From Planctomycetaceae bacterium (lineage in GTDB: Bacteria > Planctomycetota > Planctomycetia > Pirellulales > Thermoguttaceae), in the NCBI GenBank assembly GCA_009776995.1, contig WRMR01000081.1, positions 1-13,032 on the forward strand: a stretch of DNA of 13,032 nucleotides, read 5' to 3'. Below, in pieces: positions 6,423 to 13,032 of this stretch (position 1 is the first letter of the stretch; the number at the start of each line of letters is the position of its first letter). The translations under genes were made by a program, and so were the position numbers. The notes beneath the pieces were generated by a model that made no database searches, was not told where the DNA came from, and saw nothing but the letters and a program-made list of their open reading frames with translations.

Positions 6423-6439
6423 TTCTGCCGGGCTTGGGG
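6397..6439 (-). terminator. Rho-independent terminator for the DUF1559/lipoprotein genes
   Basis: On the minus strand, a hairpin formed by CCCCAAGCCCGG (6439-6428) and CCGGGTTTTGGG (6417-6406), with one mismatch, one bulge and a 10-nt loop, is followed by TA and seven T (6403-6397). It begins about 49 nt after the lipoprotein stop. It overlaps the 3' end of the convergent epimerase gene, where the A run encodes Lys/Glu/Asn residues. Confidence 0.7.
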
Positions 6440-6487
6440 AAAATCATATTCAAGAACCCGTTATTATTGTGACTTATCTATTTTACG

Positions 6488-6928
6488 TCACAATCCATAT
6501 GGTTCCACAGAAATATCGAATGTCATTGATTTTTCGACTTTACATCGCAAATCAGATGTTTGCGCACTGGTGTATTTTTTGGCAATGATGGGCGTAAGAC
6601 TTGGTATGGACACTGTTTGCATTTGTCCACCCCCTCCGAGGGTTTGAAAACTGACATTCTTGCCGACTTTGGTCGCGCCAGTAATATAAACGGTATATTC
6701 TCCCGGAGGAAGTCCGTCATTTGCTTTGAGTGACCCCATGACGTAGGAACCGTCTTCTTTGATTTCGCCATTGGCGGAAAACCCTTCCTTTTCAAAGACA
6801 ACATGACCACGACCAATCGGTGTTCCATCGGTCAAAGTCACTTTTCCTTTCACCTGCTTATGACCCGAACAACCTGCAAAAGCCATAACAAAACATAGCA
6901 TTACTGATATCATAATGAATCGCATCAT
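6488..6928 (-). CDS. Small predicted lipoprotein with a transthyretin-like (carboxypeptidase-regulatory) fold, partner of DUF1559 protein
   Basis: A 146-residue protein starting MMRFIMISVM with a hydrophobic signal and a near-lipobox FAGC (Cys20), so it is probably lipidated and exported. The mature part begins VKGKVTLTDGTPIGRGHVVF, continues with NGEIKEDGSYVMGSLKANDG and LPPGEYTVYI, and so has the repeated Gly/Asp-turn strand pattern of small carboxypeptidase-regulatory-like beta sandwiches. In planctomycetes such proteins often lie right after DUF1559 genes; the role is unknown. The open frame reaches 7099, but ATG 6928 is chosen because GGAG is exactly 6 nt upstream and a signal peptide follows directly. 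A 293-nt gap separates it from the DUF1559 gene. It is followed by a terminator at 6439-6397. Confidence 0.75.
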   Translation of the reverse strand: MMRFIMISVMLCFVMAFAGCSGHKQVKGKVTLTDGTPIGRGHVVFEKEGFSANGEIKEDGSYVMGSLKANDGLPPGEYTVYITGATKVGKNVSFQTLGGGGQMQTVSIPSLTPIIAKKYTSAQTSDLRCKVEKSMTFDISVEPYGL

Positions 6929-6934
6929 CCAAGG

Positions 6935-6938
6935 CTCC
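6935..6938 (-). promoter_or_regulatory. Ribosome binding site that fixes the lipoprotein start
   Basis: GGAG on the minus strand with 6 nt to the ATG at 6928. It decides against the upstream in-frame ATG codons at 7099, 6958 and 6940, which lack a comparable site. Confidence 0.65.
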
Positions 6939-7018
6939 ATTGTCTCTGTCTGTTTCATCCTCGCAATTGATACAATTATACCGCACAACGCCATGGACTT
7001 TGCATTTATGTCTGCGAA

Positions 7019-7081
7019 CTTTGTGGCCTTTGTGTTGAAATATTTAACACAAAGGCCACAAAGCTTTTCACAAAGGTCACA
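7019..7081. repeat. 18-bp perfect inverted repeat plus a third degenerate copy
   Basis: CTTTGTGGCCTTTGTGTT (7019-7036) and its exact complement (7046-7063) flank a 9-nt loop. A further partial copy, TTCACAAAGGTCACAAA, follows at about 7067-7083. It lies in the 293-nt spacer between the DUF1559 and lipoprotein genes. No T run follows on the minus strand, so it is not a canonical terminator, though the hairpin could attenuate or stabilise the transcript. Confidence 0.65.
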
Positions 7082-7173
7082 AAATGAATACCAGTCCAAT
7101 GGCGTTCGGCAGTATAAAACATCCGATCATTCCAAATGGTTCCAAGAACCAAGCGTCAAATCATCAGTGTTCC

Positions 7174-7193
7174 TCTGCGGCAATCTGCGGCAA
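7174..7193. repeat. Tandem duplication of a 10-mer
   Basis: TCTGCGGCAA occurs twice without a gap just downstream of the DUF1559 gene. It resembles short-period repeats found in non-coding gaps of many environmental bacteria. Confidence 0.5.
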
Positions 7194-7221
7194 AACAATA
7201 CTGATAGGGTTGGTTTTGGTA

Positions 7222-8352
7222 CTACGGTAGCGAAACCGCTTTCCCGTCATTAACTTGGGCAAAAGCGGCAAGGATGGAATAAGGAGCTGTCACGGAAACG
7301 GCTTGAACGGAACCATCGCCTATCGCAAAATTCACCACGCTCGTATGGTTGCTTCCAAAATTGTAGTGATGTGTGGGAACATAACCGACATCATTTGTGG
7401 AGTTAAAATCATTCGGGCCTTTAGCAAGCGTTTTTTCGCCATCCCAAGTACGGAAAGACCGCGCGTGAGAATTGCCTCCCCAAACACCGGGACTGAGATA
7501 CGAACAGTCAGCGGAATAAACTTCCTTCACGTCCCATCCAGCCGGTCTCAAAGAACCATCTCCACAAACATCCAACACAGCAGTGGGTATGTGCTTTTCC
7601 CCGATCATAAACTGGTTGCTTGTACCATCCGACAGCCAAGCAAACGTATCATGGGGTCTTGCGTCTTTCCAGCCTGCCCACCATTCACCAACGATGGCCA
7701 TGCGAAATGGCCCGGCTTGATTGGAGTTGTCTGTCGATCGGGCCTGTTCTCCATAAAACATCCATCCCAAACTACGTCCCGAATCATTTTCGAGCGGGTG
7801 AAACACCATGGCATAATCGATTTGCGGCCCCGCAGCGGCACCATTAATTTCGCTATTTGGGTCTCCCGTGAAATCGACATATTTCGTCCCGGAACGTCGT
7901 GACGGACAAAGGACGATGCTCACCGAACCAAATGCTTGTTTTTGTTCCGTAGTAAGACCTGGCCCTGCAAAAGACTGGGAACCTTCCCACCAATACGAAT
8001 TTGTACACTCCATGATTCCCACGGGTGCCCCGAAATCTCGGTTTGCCAAGTGGTCATACAAAGACTGGCGTTCGATGTAAGGGTACAGGAACGGCCACAT
8101 CGACATTCGCAAGTTATTGATACAAGCGGGTGGAATTCCTTTTCTTGCATCGTGAAAATTGTGAATGGCAAGCCCGATTTGCTTCAGATGGTTAGTACAC
8201 TGCATTCGGCGTGCAGCTTCCCGTGCGGCCTGAACAGCCGGCAACAGAAGAGCGATCAAAATGCCGATGATCGCAATGACAACCAGAAGTTCAACAAGGG
8301 TAAATGCACGTAATTTGCCCCCCCCCCCCATCTTAACACGATTCTCTTTCAT
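7222..8352 (-). CDS. DUF1559 pseudopilin-like protein with prepilin-type leader
   Basis: This 376-residue member of the planctomycete-specific DUF1559 (SBP_bac_10) family resembles type II secretion or type IV pilin precursors. The leader (1-16) ends in KLRA, followed by FTLVELLVVIAIIGILIALL (17-36) with the expected Glu at mature position 5, then QAAREAARRMQC (41-52) and HLKQIGLAIHNFHD. The prepilin peptidase site is Ala|Phe rather than Gly|Phe. The C-terminus shows the family FGSNHTSVVNFAIGDGSVQ block. Function is unproven; an extracellular or envelope fibre role is presumed. ATG 8352 is supported by GGGAGGG (8366-8360) 7 nt upstream. Codons 8-12 contain a run of 12 G, so the gene could switch off by slippage. 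The likely partner is the lipoprotein at 6488-6928. Confidence 0.92.
   Translation of the reverse strand: MKENRVKMGGGGKLRAFTLVELLVVIAIIGILIALLLPAVQAAREAARRMQCTNHLKQIGLAIHNFHDARKGIPPACINNLRMSMWPFLYPYIERQSLYDHLANRDFGAPVGIMECTNSYWWEGSQSFAGPGLTTEQKQAFGSVSIVLCPSRRSGTKYVDFTGDPNSEINGAAAGPQIDYAMVFHPLENDSGRSLGWMFYGEQARSTDNSNQAGPFRMAIVGEWWAGWKDARPHDTFAWLSDGTSNQFMIGEKHIPTAVLDVCGDGSLRPAGWDVKEVYSADCSYLSPGVWGGNSHARSFRTWDGEKTLAKGPNDFNSTNDVGYVPTHHYNFGSNHTSVVNFAIGDGSVQAVSVTAPYSILAAFAQVNDGKAVSLP
8318..8329 (-). repeat. Homopolymer of 12 G in the DUF1559 leader
   Basis: On the coding strand an ATG at codon 8 runs into GGG GGG GGG GGC, making 12 consecutive G and encoding Met-Gly4. This is the only homopolymer of that length in the window. 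Confidence 0.9.
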
Positions 8353-8439
8353 AACACTACCCTCCCTTTAAAGTATTGGGGTGAGAAAAATGAGCCATGA
8401 CATAACAGCTCTTACAACAGTTCCTCGCCATGTTATCAT

Positions 8440-8468
8440 ATTATAACAACCTGTAATGCAAAAAGCAA
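8440..8468 (-). promoter_or_regulatory. Sigma70-like promoter for the DUF1559 gene
   Basis: On the minus strand TTGCTT (8468-8463) and TATAAT (8445-8440) are 17 nt apart. The predicted start near 8433 leaves a leader of about 80 nt with a strong Shine-Dalgarno sequence at its end. Confidence 0.6.
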
Positions 8469-8745
8469 CTGAGATAACGATATTTTTTTCAAAAAACTTC
8501 GTTGGGTTTTCGCCAAAAAAATAAGTCGGCCAGGATAGACAAGTTCTTTATTTCAACAGGATTCACAGACATTAATTTAGAGAGAAGGTAAAAGGAGAAT
8601 CCCATCTGCCCTGAAAACGCTGTTCACCCTGTCATAAGCATCTCCAGCAGATTACTTCACCACAAAGAATCACGGCGTGACCATCCTGCCATGCACGTCG
8701 CAAAGCGACTAACTCATCACTTTTTTTCACACTGCGGTTCACCAA
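8469..8745. other. Non-coding spacer between the oxidoreductase and DUF1559 genes
   Basis: No open frame with codon character is seen on either strand. It contains A/T-rich stretches and fragments such as TTCACCACAAAGAATCACGG (8656-8675) that resemble the CACGAAG repeats of the other gaps. A small GTCGC-aaa-GCGAC hairpin (8697-8709) has no T run suited to end the oxidoreductase transcript. Confidence 0.5.
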
Positions 8746-9900
8746 TCAAGAAAATTTGACTGCCACAGTTTTGTTGCCACGATGCGATTCCAACGCGGCG
8801 GTGAAAAGGCGGTGACTCAGGGCTGTTTCTTCGGGCGTTGCACAGCCGGAGAAGCGGCTGAACGGGCGGCCATGTTCCAGTTCAAAGAGGAACGCTGCCC
8901 ACATCTGTAAAATCGAATCGGGAAACCCAAACTCGAAGATTCCGCCGGTGATGCTTGGGAATGTCGTCTCATGTCCCATGTCGAGAACCGACCAGGATTG
9001 TTCATCGCCCGGCGAATACGACATGAACTCCAGCTGCTTGGGATTTTTCGTCGAAAATCGGGCCGACGCCTGGGTGCCGAGAATTTCAATGAACCAGGTA
9101 TCTTTCTCGCCCGGCGCGATGCGCCATGTTTTCAACGACATGGGAAATACGGAGCCTGTTTCCTGCTGGGTGACATCGCACAAGAGCGTTGCATTGTCCC
9201 AGGTTTCGCAGGGAACCGTGCCGCCTTTGCCGTCGGGGCGTTCCTGCACGATGTTCGTCAGAACCGCACGCACCGAGTTCGGCACCCAACCGGCCCGAAA
9301 CGGCAGGTGACAGACGTGCATGCCGAGGTCGCCCATGCAACCGTACTCGCCGTTGAATTGCACCATGCGTTTCCAGTTGATCGGCTTTTGCGGGTCGAGG
9401 TCGCTCGAATGCAAAAACGCGGCGTTGACCTCGATGATTGTTCCGAACACGTTTTGCTCAATCATTCGACCGATCCGCTGAACCGCCGGAATGAAGGGAA
9501 ATTCCGACGAGCATCGCACAAGCAGTTCCGGGTGCGCTGTCACCGATTCCATGATCGCGTCATTGGCGGCCAGGTCGATTCCGAACGGTTTTTCACCCAT
9601 CAGATGCTTGCCTGCGTCGATGACCGCGCGGAAAATTTCACCGTGTAAATGATGCGGTACGGCACAATACACGGCATCGACCGCCGGGTTTTCGAGAAGC
9701 TCGCTGTAATCGGCCGTTGTCTGGGTGATACTCGAAAAGTTGCCTGTGTACCATGAAAACAACGTGGGATTGGCGTCGCAAACGGCAACGATTTCAGGGC
9801 GGGACGTCATGCCGGGCAGGTGGCACCAGCGTGCGGCGGCACTGGCGAACTCGCGTCCCATCAAACCGCAACCGATGATTCCGAAGCGAATGGTTTTCAT
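8746..9900 (-). CDS. Gfo/Idh/MocA-family NAD(P)-dependent oxidoreductase
   Basis: A 384-residue cytoplasmic dehydrogenase that would oxidise or reduce a sugar, inositol or sugar-acid derivative. It begins MKTIRFGIIGCGLMG with the Rossmann GxGxxG at residues 10-15. The Asp in AVCDAN after beta-2 suggests NAD preference. The family EKP motif is at 103-105 (GEKPFG), and the substrate-side GDLGMHVCH (190-198) carries the conserved His. The frame is open to 9987, but that part overlaps the upstream aminotransferase; ATG 9900 starts one base after the TGA of that gene (stop 9904-9902), a translationally coupled junction. Length is normal for the family (330-400). The exact substrate is unknown. Confidence 0.9.
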   Translation of the reverse strand: MKTIRFGIIGCGLMGREFASAAARWCHLPGMTSRPEIVAVCDANPTLFSWYTGNFSSITQTTADYSELLENPAVDAVYCAVPHHLHGEIFRAVIDAGKHLMGEKPFGIDLAANDAIMESVTAHPELLVRCSSEFPFIPAVQRIGRMIEQNVFGTIIEVNAAFLHSSDLDPQKPINWKRMVQFNGEYGCMGDLGMHVCHLPFRAGWVPNSVRAVLTNIVQERPDGKGGTVPCETWDNATLLCDVTQQETGSVFPMSLKTWRIAPGEKDTWFIEILGTQASARFSTKNPKQLEFMSYSPGDEQSWSVLDMGHETTFPSITGGIFEFGFPDSILQMWAAFLFELEHGRPFSRFSGCATPEETALSHRLFTAALESHRGNKTVAVKFS

Positions 9901-9901
9901 G

Positions 9902-11275
9902 TCACCAGCCCAATTCCTTTTCGGTTTCGGCGATGGCCTCGTCAATGATGTCGATTCCCTTGAGGAGCGTTTGTTCGTCCATGACAATCGGCGGACTCAT
10001 GCGGAGGATATGTCCGGCGGGAATCCAGGCCAATCCCTTGCGGAACGCTTTTTGATAAACCAGTTCGCCCGCTTTGTCGAACGGTTCTTTCGTCGTTTTG
10101 TCCTTGACCAGTTCGATGCCCATGAGGCAACCTTTCGCCCGAACGTCGCCGACGATTTTGCGCTCGACGAGCATTTTCTTCATGCGTTTGTCGGCCGTTT
10201 CGCCGAGGAACGCTGCGTGTTCGAGCAGGTTTTCCTCTTCGATGACTTCGGTGGAAGCCAGTGCCGCCGCACAGGCCATCGGATTGCCGCCGTAACTGCT
10301 GGACGCGGAAATTTTTTCGAACGATTCAATGAACGGTTCGCGCACGGCAACGCAGGTAACGGGAAACCCGTTGCCAAAACCTTTACCGATGGACACCACG
10401 TCGGGTAGCACGTTCCAGTGTTCCATGCAAAGCCATTTCCCGGTCCGTCCCCAACTGGTGAGCACCTCGTCGGCCATAAGCAGGATTTTATGCCAGTCAC
10501 ACAACGCTTTCAGTTTGGGGAAGAAGTCATCCGGCGGAATGATGGAGCCGCCCCAACCCTGAATTGGTTCCAGCACGAAACCGGCCACATCGCCGACGGT
10601 TCCCTTGTCAATATATTCCTCGTAAAACGCAATGTATTGGTCGGTGTCGATGGTTCCGTCCGGTTTTGTCCAAAGCGGACGGTAAGGGTTAGGCCGGGGA
10701 ACCATGTGCGAGCCGGGCATTCTCGTGCGGCCATAAACCTGCGACCGGATATGCGCCAGCGAAACGGCACCGGTCGTTTTGCCGTGAAAGTCGTAGAAAC
10801 AGCTAATCAATTCCCCTTTGCCGTTTGCCGCGCGCAGGACACGCAAGCCCGCTTCGACGGCGGCGGTTCCGGCGTCGTAAAATTGATATCCTTTCAAATC
10901 GCCCGGCATGACGGCGGCAAGTTTTTCGACCAGTTCGGTTTTAATGCGCGTGGTGAAATCGTGGACGTTCATCACCTGACGGGCATATTTTGCGACCGCC
11001 TCGCTGATTTTCGGATGACAGTGCCCCAATGTGGTGACGTAAATGCCGGAAGAGAAGTCGATGTATTGATTGCCGTCAACATCTTCCAGTGTGCAACCGC
11101 TTCCCGACTCAAAGGCGACGGGAAAGAGCTTGACCTGGGAACTCAACCCTTTGAAATATCTCGTACACCGATGATGATACTCCAGGGAAAGCGGTCCGGG
11201 AAGCGGAGTTTTCAGATTGGGATAGCGGGAAAGATCAACTTTTCCCCACGCAAGCGTGGAAAACGGTGCGGACAT
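9902..11275 (-). CDS. Class III PLP-dependent aminotransferase
   Basis: This 457-residue enzyme of the 4-aminobutyrate/ornithine/glutamate-semialdehyde aminotransferase superfamily moves an amino group between an omega-amino compound and a keto or aldehyde acceptor. Visible blocks are GCTLEDVDGNQYIDFSSGIY (60-79), GHCHPKI (84-90), DAGTAAVEAGLRVLRA (134-149, the PLP-phosphate loop), EPIQGWGG (236-243), MADEVLTSWGRTGK (267-280, with Asp269 for the pyridine nitrogen) and SIGKGFGNG (295-303) with Lys298 as Schiff-base lysine. SSSYGGNP follows at 325-332. The Shine-Dalgarno sequence AGGAG is about 10 nt before the ATG. It is coupled to the Gfo/Idh/MocA gene one base downstream. An amino-sugar or inositol-type substrate is possible from that pairing but not shown. 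Confidence 0.92.
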   Translation of the reverse strand: MSAPFSTLAWGKVDLSRYPNLKTPLPGPLSLEYHHRCTRYFKGLSSQVKLFPVAFESGSGCTLEDVDGNQYIDFSSGIYVTTLGHCHPKISEAVAKYARQVMNVHDFTTRIKTELVEKLAAVMPGDLKGYQFYDAGTAAVEAGLRVLRAANGKGELISCFYDFHGKTTGAVSLAHIRSQVYGRTRMPGSHMVPRPNPYRPLWTKPDGTIDTDQYIAFYEEYIDKGTVGDVAGFVLEPIQGWGGSIIPPDDFFPKLKALCDWHKILLMADEVLTSWGRTGKWLCMEHWNVLPDVVSIGKGFGNGFPVTCVAVREPFIESFEKISASSSYGGNPMACAAALASTEVIEEENLLEHAAFLGETADKRMKKMLVERKIVGDVRAKGCLMGIELVKDKTTKEPFDKAGELVYQKAFRKGLAWIPAGHILRMSPPIVMDEQTLLKGIDIIDEAIAETEKELGW

Positions 11276-11304
11276 GAACCTGTGACTCCTGGAGGGGTGA
11301 GTTT

Positions 11305-11354
11305 CTGAAAAAATACATGTTCACTTTCTGTTTTTTTGAAATGAATCATGTATT
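11305..11354 (-). terminator. Possible weak terminator after the glycoside hydrolase gene
   Basis: AATACATG (11312-11319) and CATGTATT (11347-11354) pair, and the stem can extend through TTCAcTTTC/GAAATGAA with small bulges around a T-rich loop. On the minus strand the hairpin ends in TT followed by four more T. The stem is very A/T-rich, so efficiency is doubtful. Confidence 0.35.
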
Positions 11355-11443
11355 AAAGTTTACTCATCCCTGGGAAGAAGTCAAGAGGATTTTTGATTCC
11401 GAAGAAAATTTTGGAATAAAAACGGGGCGACACGTCGATTGCG

Positions 11444-13032
11444 TTATCGCGCTTCGTGTCGGATCATGTTCCGCAAAATCCGCTCGGCGACCGGGTCGAT
11501 TCCCAAATTGTCCCGAATTCGGAGCGTGTTCAAAACGAACCGGCCTTTGCCATGTCGATACACGGCCGTCAGGAGACCGGATTCGTACGACAACGCTGTT
11601 TTGATTGATCCGGCGACGATTTCATCCGGATCACTCTGATCGTTCCAGAATTGATTTGTCATCAGATTTCGATAAAAGGCGTGGTCCATAATCCCGCCGT
11701 GCGGCAATCCTTCGAAATACGGATGGTTTTTCGTCCAATCGTCCTTATGGTAGAGCCAAACCCAAACACTGTGGAGTTGTCCCCGTTGTTCGAGCGGCAC
11801 TCTGGCGGTCCGGTCGTCGCCGTCCTGAAAAACCTCCGGGCAGAGAAAGATGCACCTGGCACCGTTTTCCAGCCGTTTCAAAAGCGGCCCAAAATCCTCC
11901 GCCGGTTTCCGACCGATGAGAATGACGTCGGAATCTGTTGCGGCGTCGAATCCTTTCGTTGGGATTCCGCGTGAACGGAGCCAGTGGTCGAGTTCCGGAT
12001 CGTCGCCCCAAAGAACGACTTCCGTATCGATGGCGGGCATGTCCCCGGGGTTGGTCACAAAAAACTCCAGAGGACGCCCGGCAGGAGCACCACCCTCAAG
12101 CATCGTTGCATGGAACTGGTAAACGCCGCCCATACCGTCAACGACGATGTTTCGCTCAAAAAACGGAATTGCAAACGGCGGTTCTTTGCCATCGACAATT
12201 CCCGGAACGATCAGCGGAACCGTTTCGTCGAATACTCGGTGGTTGTCCGGTCCGACAACTTGGACACGAACCTTGTATTCCCCCGGCTTGAGTACGTCTT
12301 CATTGGCAAGAACCGCCTCGAATTTGATTGTTGTTCCCGTATAAACCTGCCATTGATCGGCAAAGAGGCAAAACCGCAGTGGGGCAAACGCGTCAGCCAT
12401 TGCGTCAACAGTACCGTGTTTCAGTTCGCGGAATGTGGTTGTGAGTCCCTCGCCGGAAAATCCCTGATCGTGCGTTCCTGTGACACTGTGACCGATCATT
12501 GCGGTATTCGCCCGAATCGCGTTGATGCCGAGCAATCGCAGTGCGGCCATCCAATCGATGGTCTGCCGGAAATAATCCGCCGGGTCCGCAAATGTATCTT
12601 CCATGTTCCATCGTTTCCAATCGTGCATGAAGCGGTCGTACTTGTCACGGTAAAACTTCGCATCCTCCGTGTCGGTTCGGCCACGTTGTTCGAACTGCCG
12701 CATCACGCGAAACAGGTCAACGGCACTGCCTATTCCGTACTCGGACAGAAACATCGGCAATCCATCCTTTTGGAAAAAACGCAACTCCCGAAGGATACGG
12801 TCGCTGTGCGGAAGGTCTTTGTAGGGATGCTCATCGGACATCATGTTTTCCCAAACCGTGGAGCTGGGATTGGCAACGCGGCCGAAACTGGAATAAGCCT
12901 CCAACGGATTCCAGCGGTCGCCCAGTTGCAGGTCCCATGATCCGCTGTGGTACAGGACAAGCCGGGTTTCGTCGTGTTCCCGGATCATCGGAAGCGATTG
13001 GAGACCGACGTTGAGAACACGCGGTTCGGTCA
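11444..13032 (-). CDS. Glycoside hydrolase family 2-type enzyme, C-terminal part (start beyond the window)
   Basis: The frame is open to the right edge (upstream of the first ATG at 12988 it still reads PRVLNVGLQSLP), so the N-terminal beta-sandwich domains and the general acid are outside. What remains, about 529 residues, holds the end of the TIM barrel. LPMFLSEYGIGSAVDLFR (about 92-109) contains SEYG, matching the GH2 nucleophile motif (Glu in SE-Y/F-G). This is followed by a helical stretch, a region of Ig-like strands (FEAVLANEDVLKPGEYKVRV) and a C-terminal domain ending GKGRFVLNTLRIRDNLG. Beta-galactosidase, mannosidase or glucuronidase activity cannot be separated. It lies upstream of the aminotransferase on the same strand, 168 nt away, possibly with a weak terminator between. 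It supports a polysaccharide-degrading lifestyle. Confidence 0.75.
   Translation of the reverse strand, partial: TEPRVLNVGLQSLPMIREHDETRLVLYHSGSWDLQLGDRWNPLEAYSSFGRVANPSSTVWENMMSDEHPYKDLPHSDRILRELRFFQKDGLPMFLSEYGIGSAVDLFRVMRQFEQRGRTDTEDAKFYRDKYDRFMHDWKRWNMEDTFADPADYFRQTIDWMAALRLLGINAIRANTAMIGHSVTGTHDQGFSGEGLTTTFRELKHGTVDAMADAFAPLRFCLFADQWQVYTGTTIKFEAVLANEDVLKPGEYKVRVQVVGPDNHRVFDETVPLIVPGIVDGKEPPFAIPFFERNIVVDGMGGVYQFHATMLEGGAPAGRPLEFFVTNPGDMPAIDTEVVLWGDDPELDHWLRSRGIPTKGFDAATDSDVILIGRKPAEDFGPLLKRLENGARCIFLCPEVFQDGDDRTARVPLEQRGQLHSVWVWLYHKDDWTKNHPYFEGLPHGGIMDHAFYRNLMTNQFWNDQSDPDEIVAGSIKTALSYESGLLTAVYRHGKGRFVLNTLRIRDNLGIDPVAERILRNMIRHEAR

Noticed and set aside
6929..7099. Upstream start of the lipoprotein at 7099
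   Set aside because: The extra 57 residues come from repeat DNA including the palindrome and would bury the signal peptide; GGAG fixes ATG 6928.
8697..8709. GTCGC-aaa-GCGAC hairpin as terminator of the oxidoreductase gene
   Set aside because: The 5-bp stem is short and no T run follows it on the minus strand.
9901..9987. Upstream start of the oxidoreductase at 9987
   Set aside because: It would add 29 residues without family match and overlap the aminotransferase; MKTIRFGIIGCG at 9900 is the normal family start.
10418..11308. 296-codon open frame antisense to the aminotransferase
   Set aside because: A mirror of a strongly biased gene, with no start signal or recognisable domain.
11984..12940. 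318-codon open frame antisense to the glycoside hydrolase
   Set aside because: Same reason; the minus-strand frame contains SEYG and runs on beyond the window.

Overview
The window most likely comes from a planctomycete. The strongest marker is a DUF1559 pseudopilin-like protein (FTLVELL prepilin segment, then a QAAREAARRMQC-type motif and a C-terminal GDGS block), a family expanded almost exclusively in Planctomycetota. It is followed on the same strand by the small lipoprotein that often accompanies it. The GH2-type hydrolase and Gfo/Idh/MocA oxidoreductase fit the same origin. A ferredoxin-coupled 2-oxoacid oxidoreductase points to anaerobic metabolism. That the habitat could be an ammonia-rich gut is inference only.

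Left part (1-4306): the C-terminus of an upstream gene, a small two-helix membrane protein and a FliA/WhiG-type sigma factor lie on the plus strand. They meet, almost stop to stop, a minus-strand pair: a 2x[4Fe-4S] ferredoxin subunit and a VorB/KorA/PorA-type subunit of a 2-oxoacid:ferredoxin oxidoreductase. The TPP-binding and gamma subunits of that enzyme are not next to them. A divergent promoter region separates this pair from carA (carbamoyl-phosphate synthase small subunit), whose glutaminase active site is heavily altered.

Middle (4307-5369) is a roughly 1 kb non-coding island. It holds decayed CACGAAG-type short repeats, a frameshifted remnant of an integrase N-terminus, a tRNA-Pro(TGG) gene on the minus strand, a nested hairpin and a possible transposase tail. 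It looks like an old tRNA-adjacent integration scar.

Right part: an NAD-dependent epimerase/dehydratase (+) converges on the DUF1559 and lipoprotein genes (-), with a minus-strand terminator inside the end of the epimerase gene. The DUF1559 gene has a good sigma70-like promoter, a strong Shine-Dalgarno sequence and a run of 12 G within its first dozen codons, which could be phase variable. After a 390-bp non-coding gap come three minus-strand genes read from right to left: a GH2-type glycoside hydrolase cut by the window edge, a class III aminotransferase and a Gfo/Idh/MocA oxidoreductase. The last two are 1 nt apart and probably co-transcribed, suggesting sugar or amino-sugar metabolism.

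No CRISPR array, phage module or clearly new multi-gene system is visible. The most notable items are the glutaminase-defective CarA, the poly-G tract in the pseudopilin gene and the tRNA-Pro integration scar.
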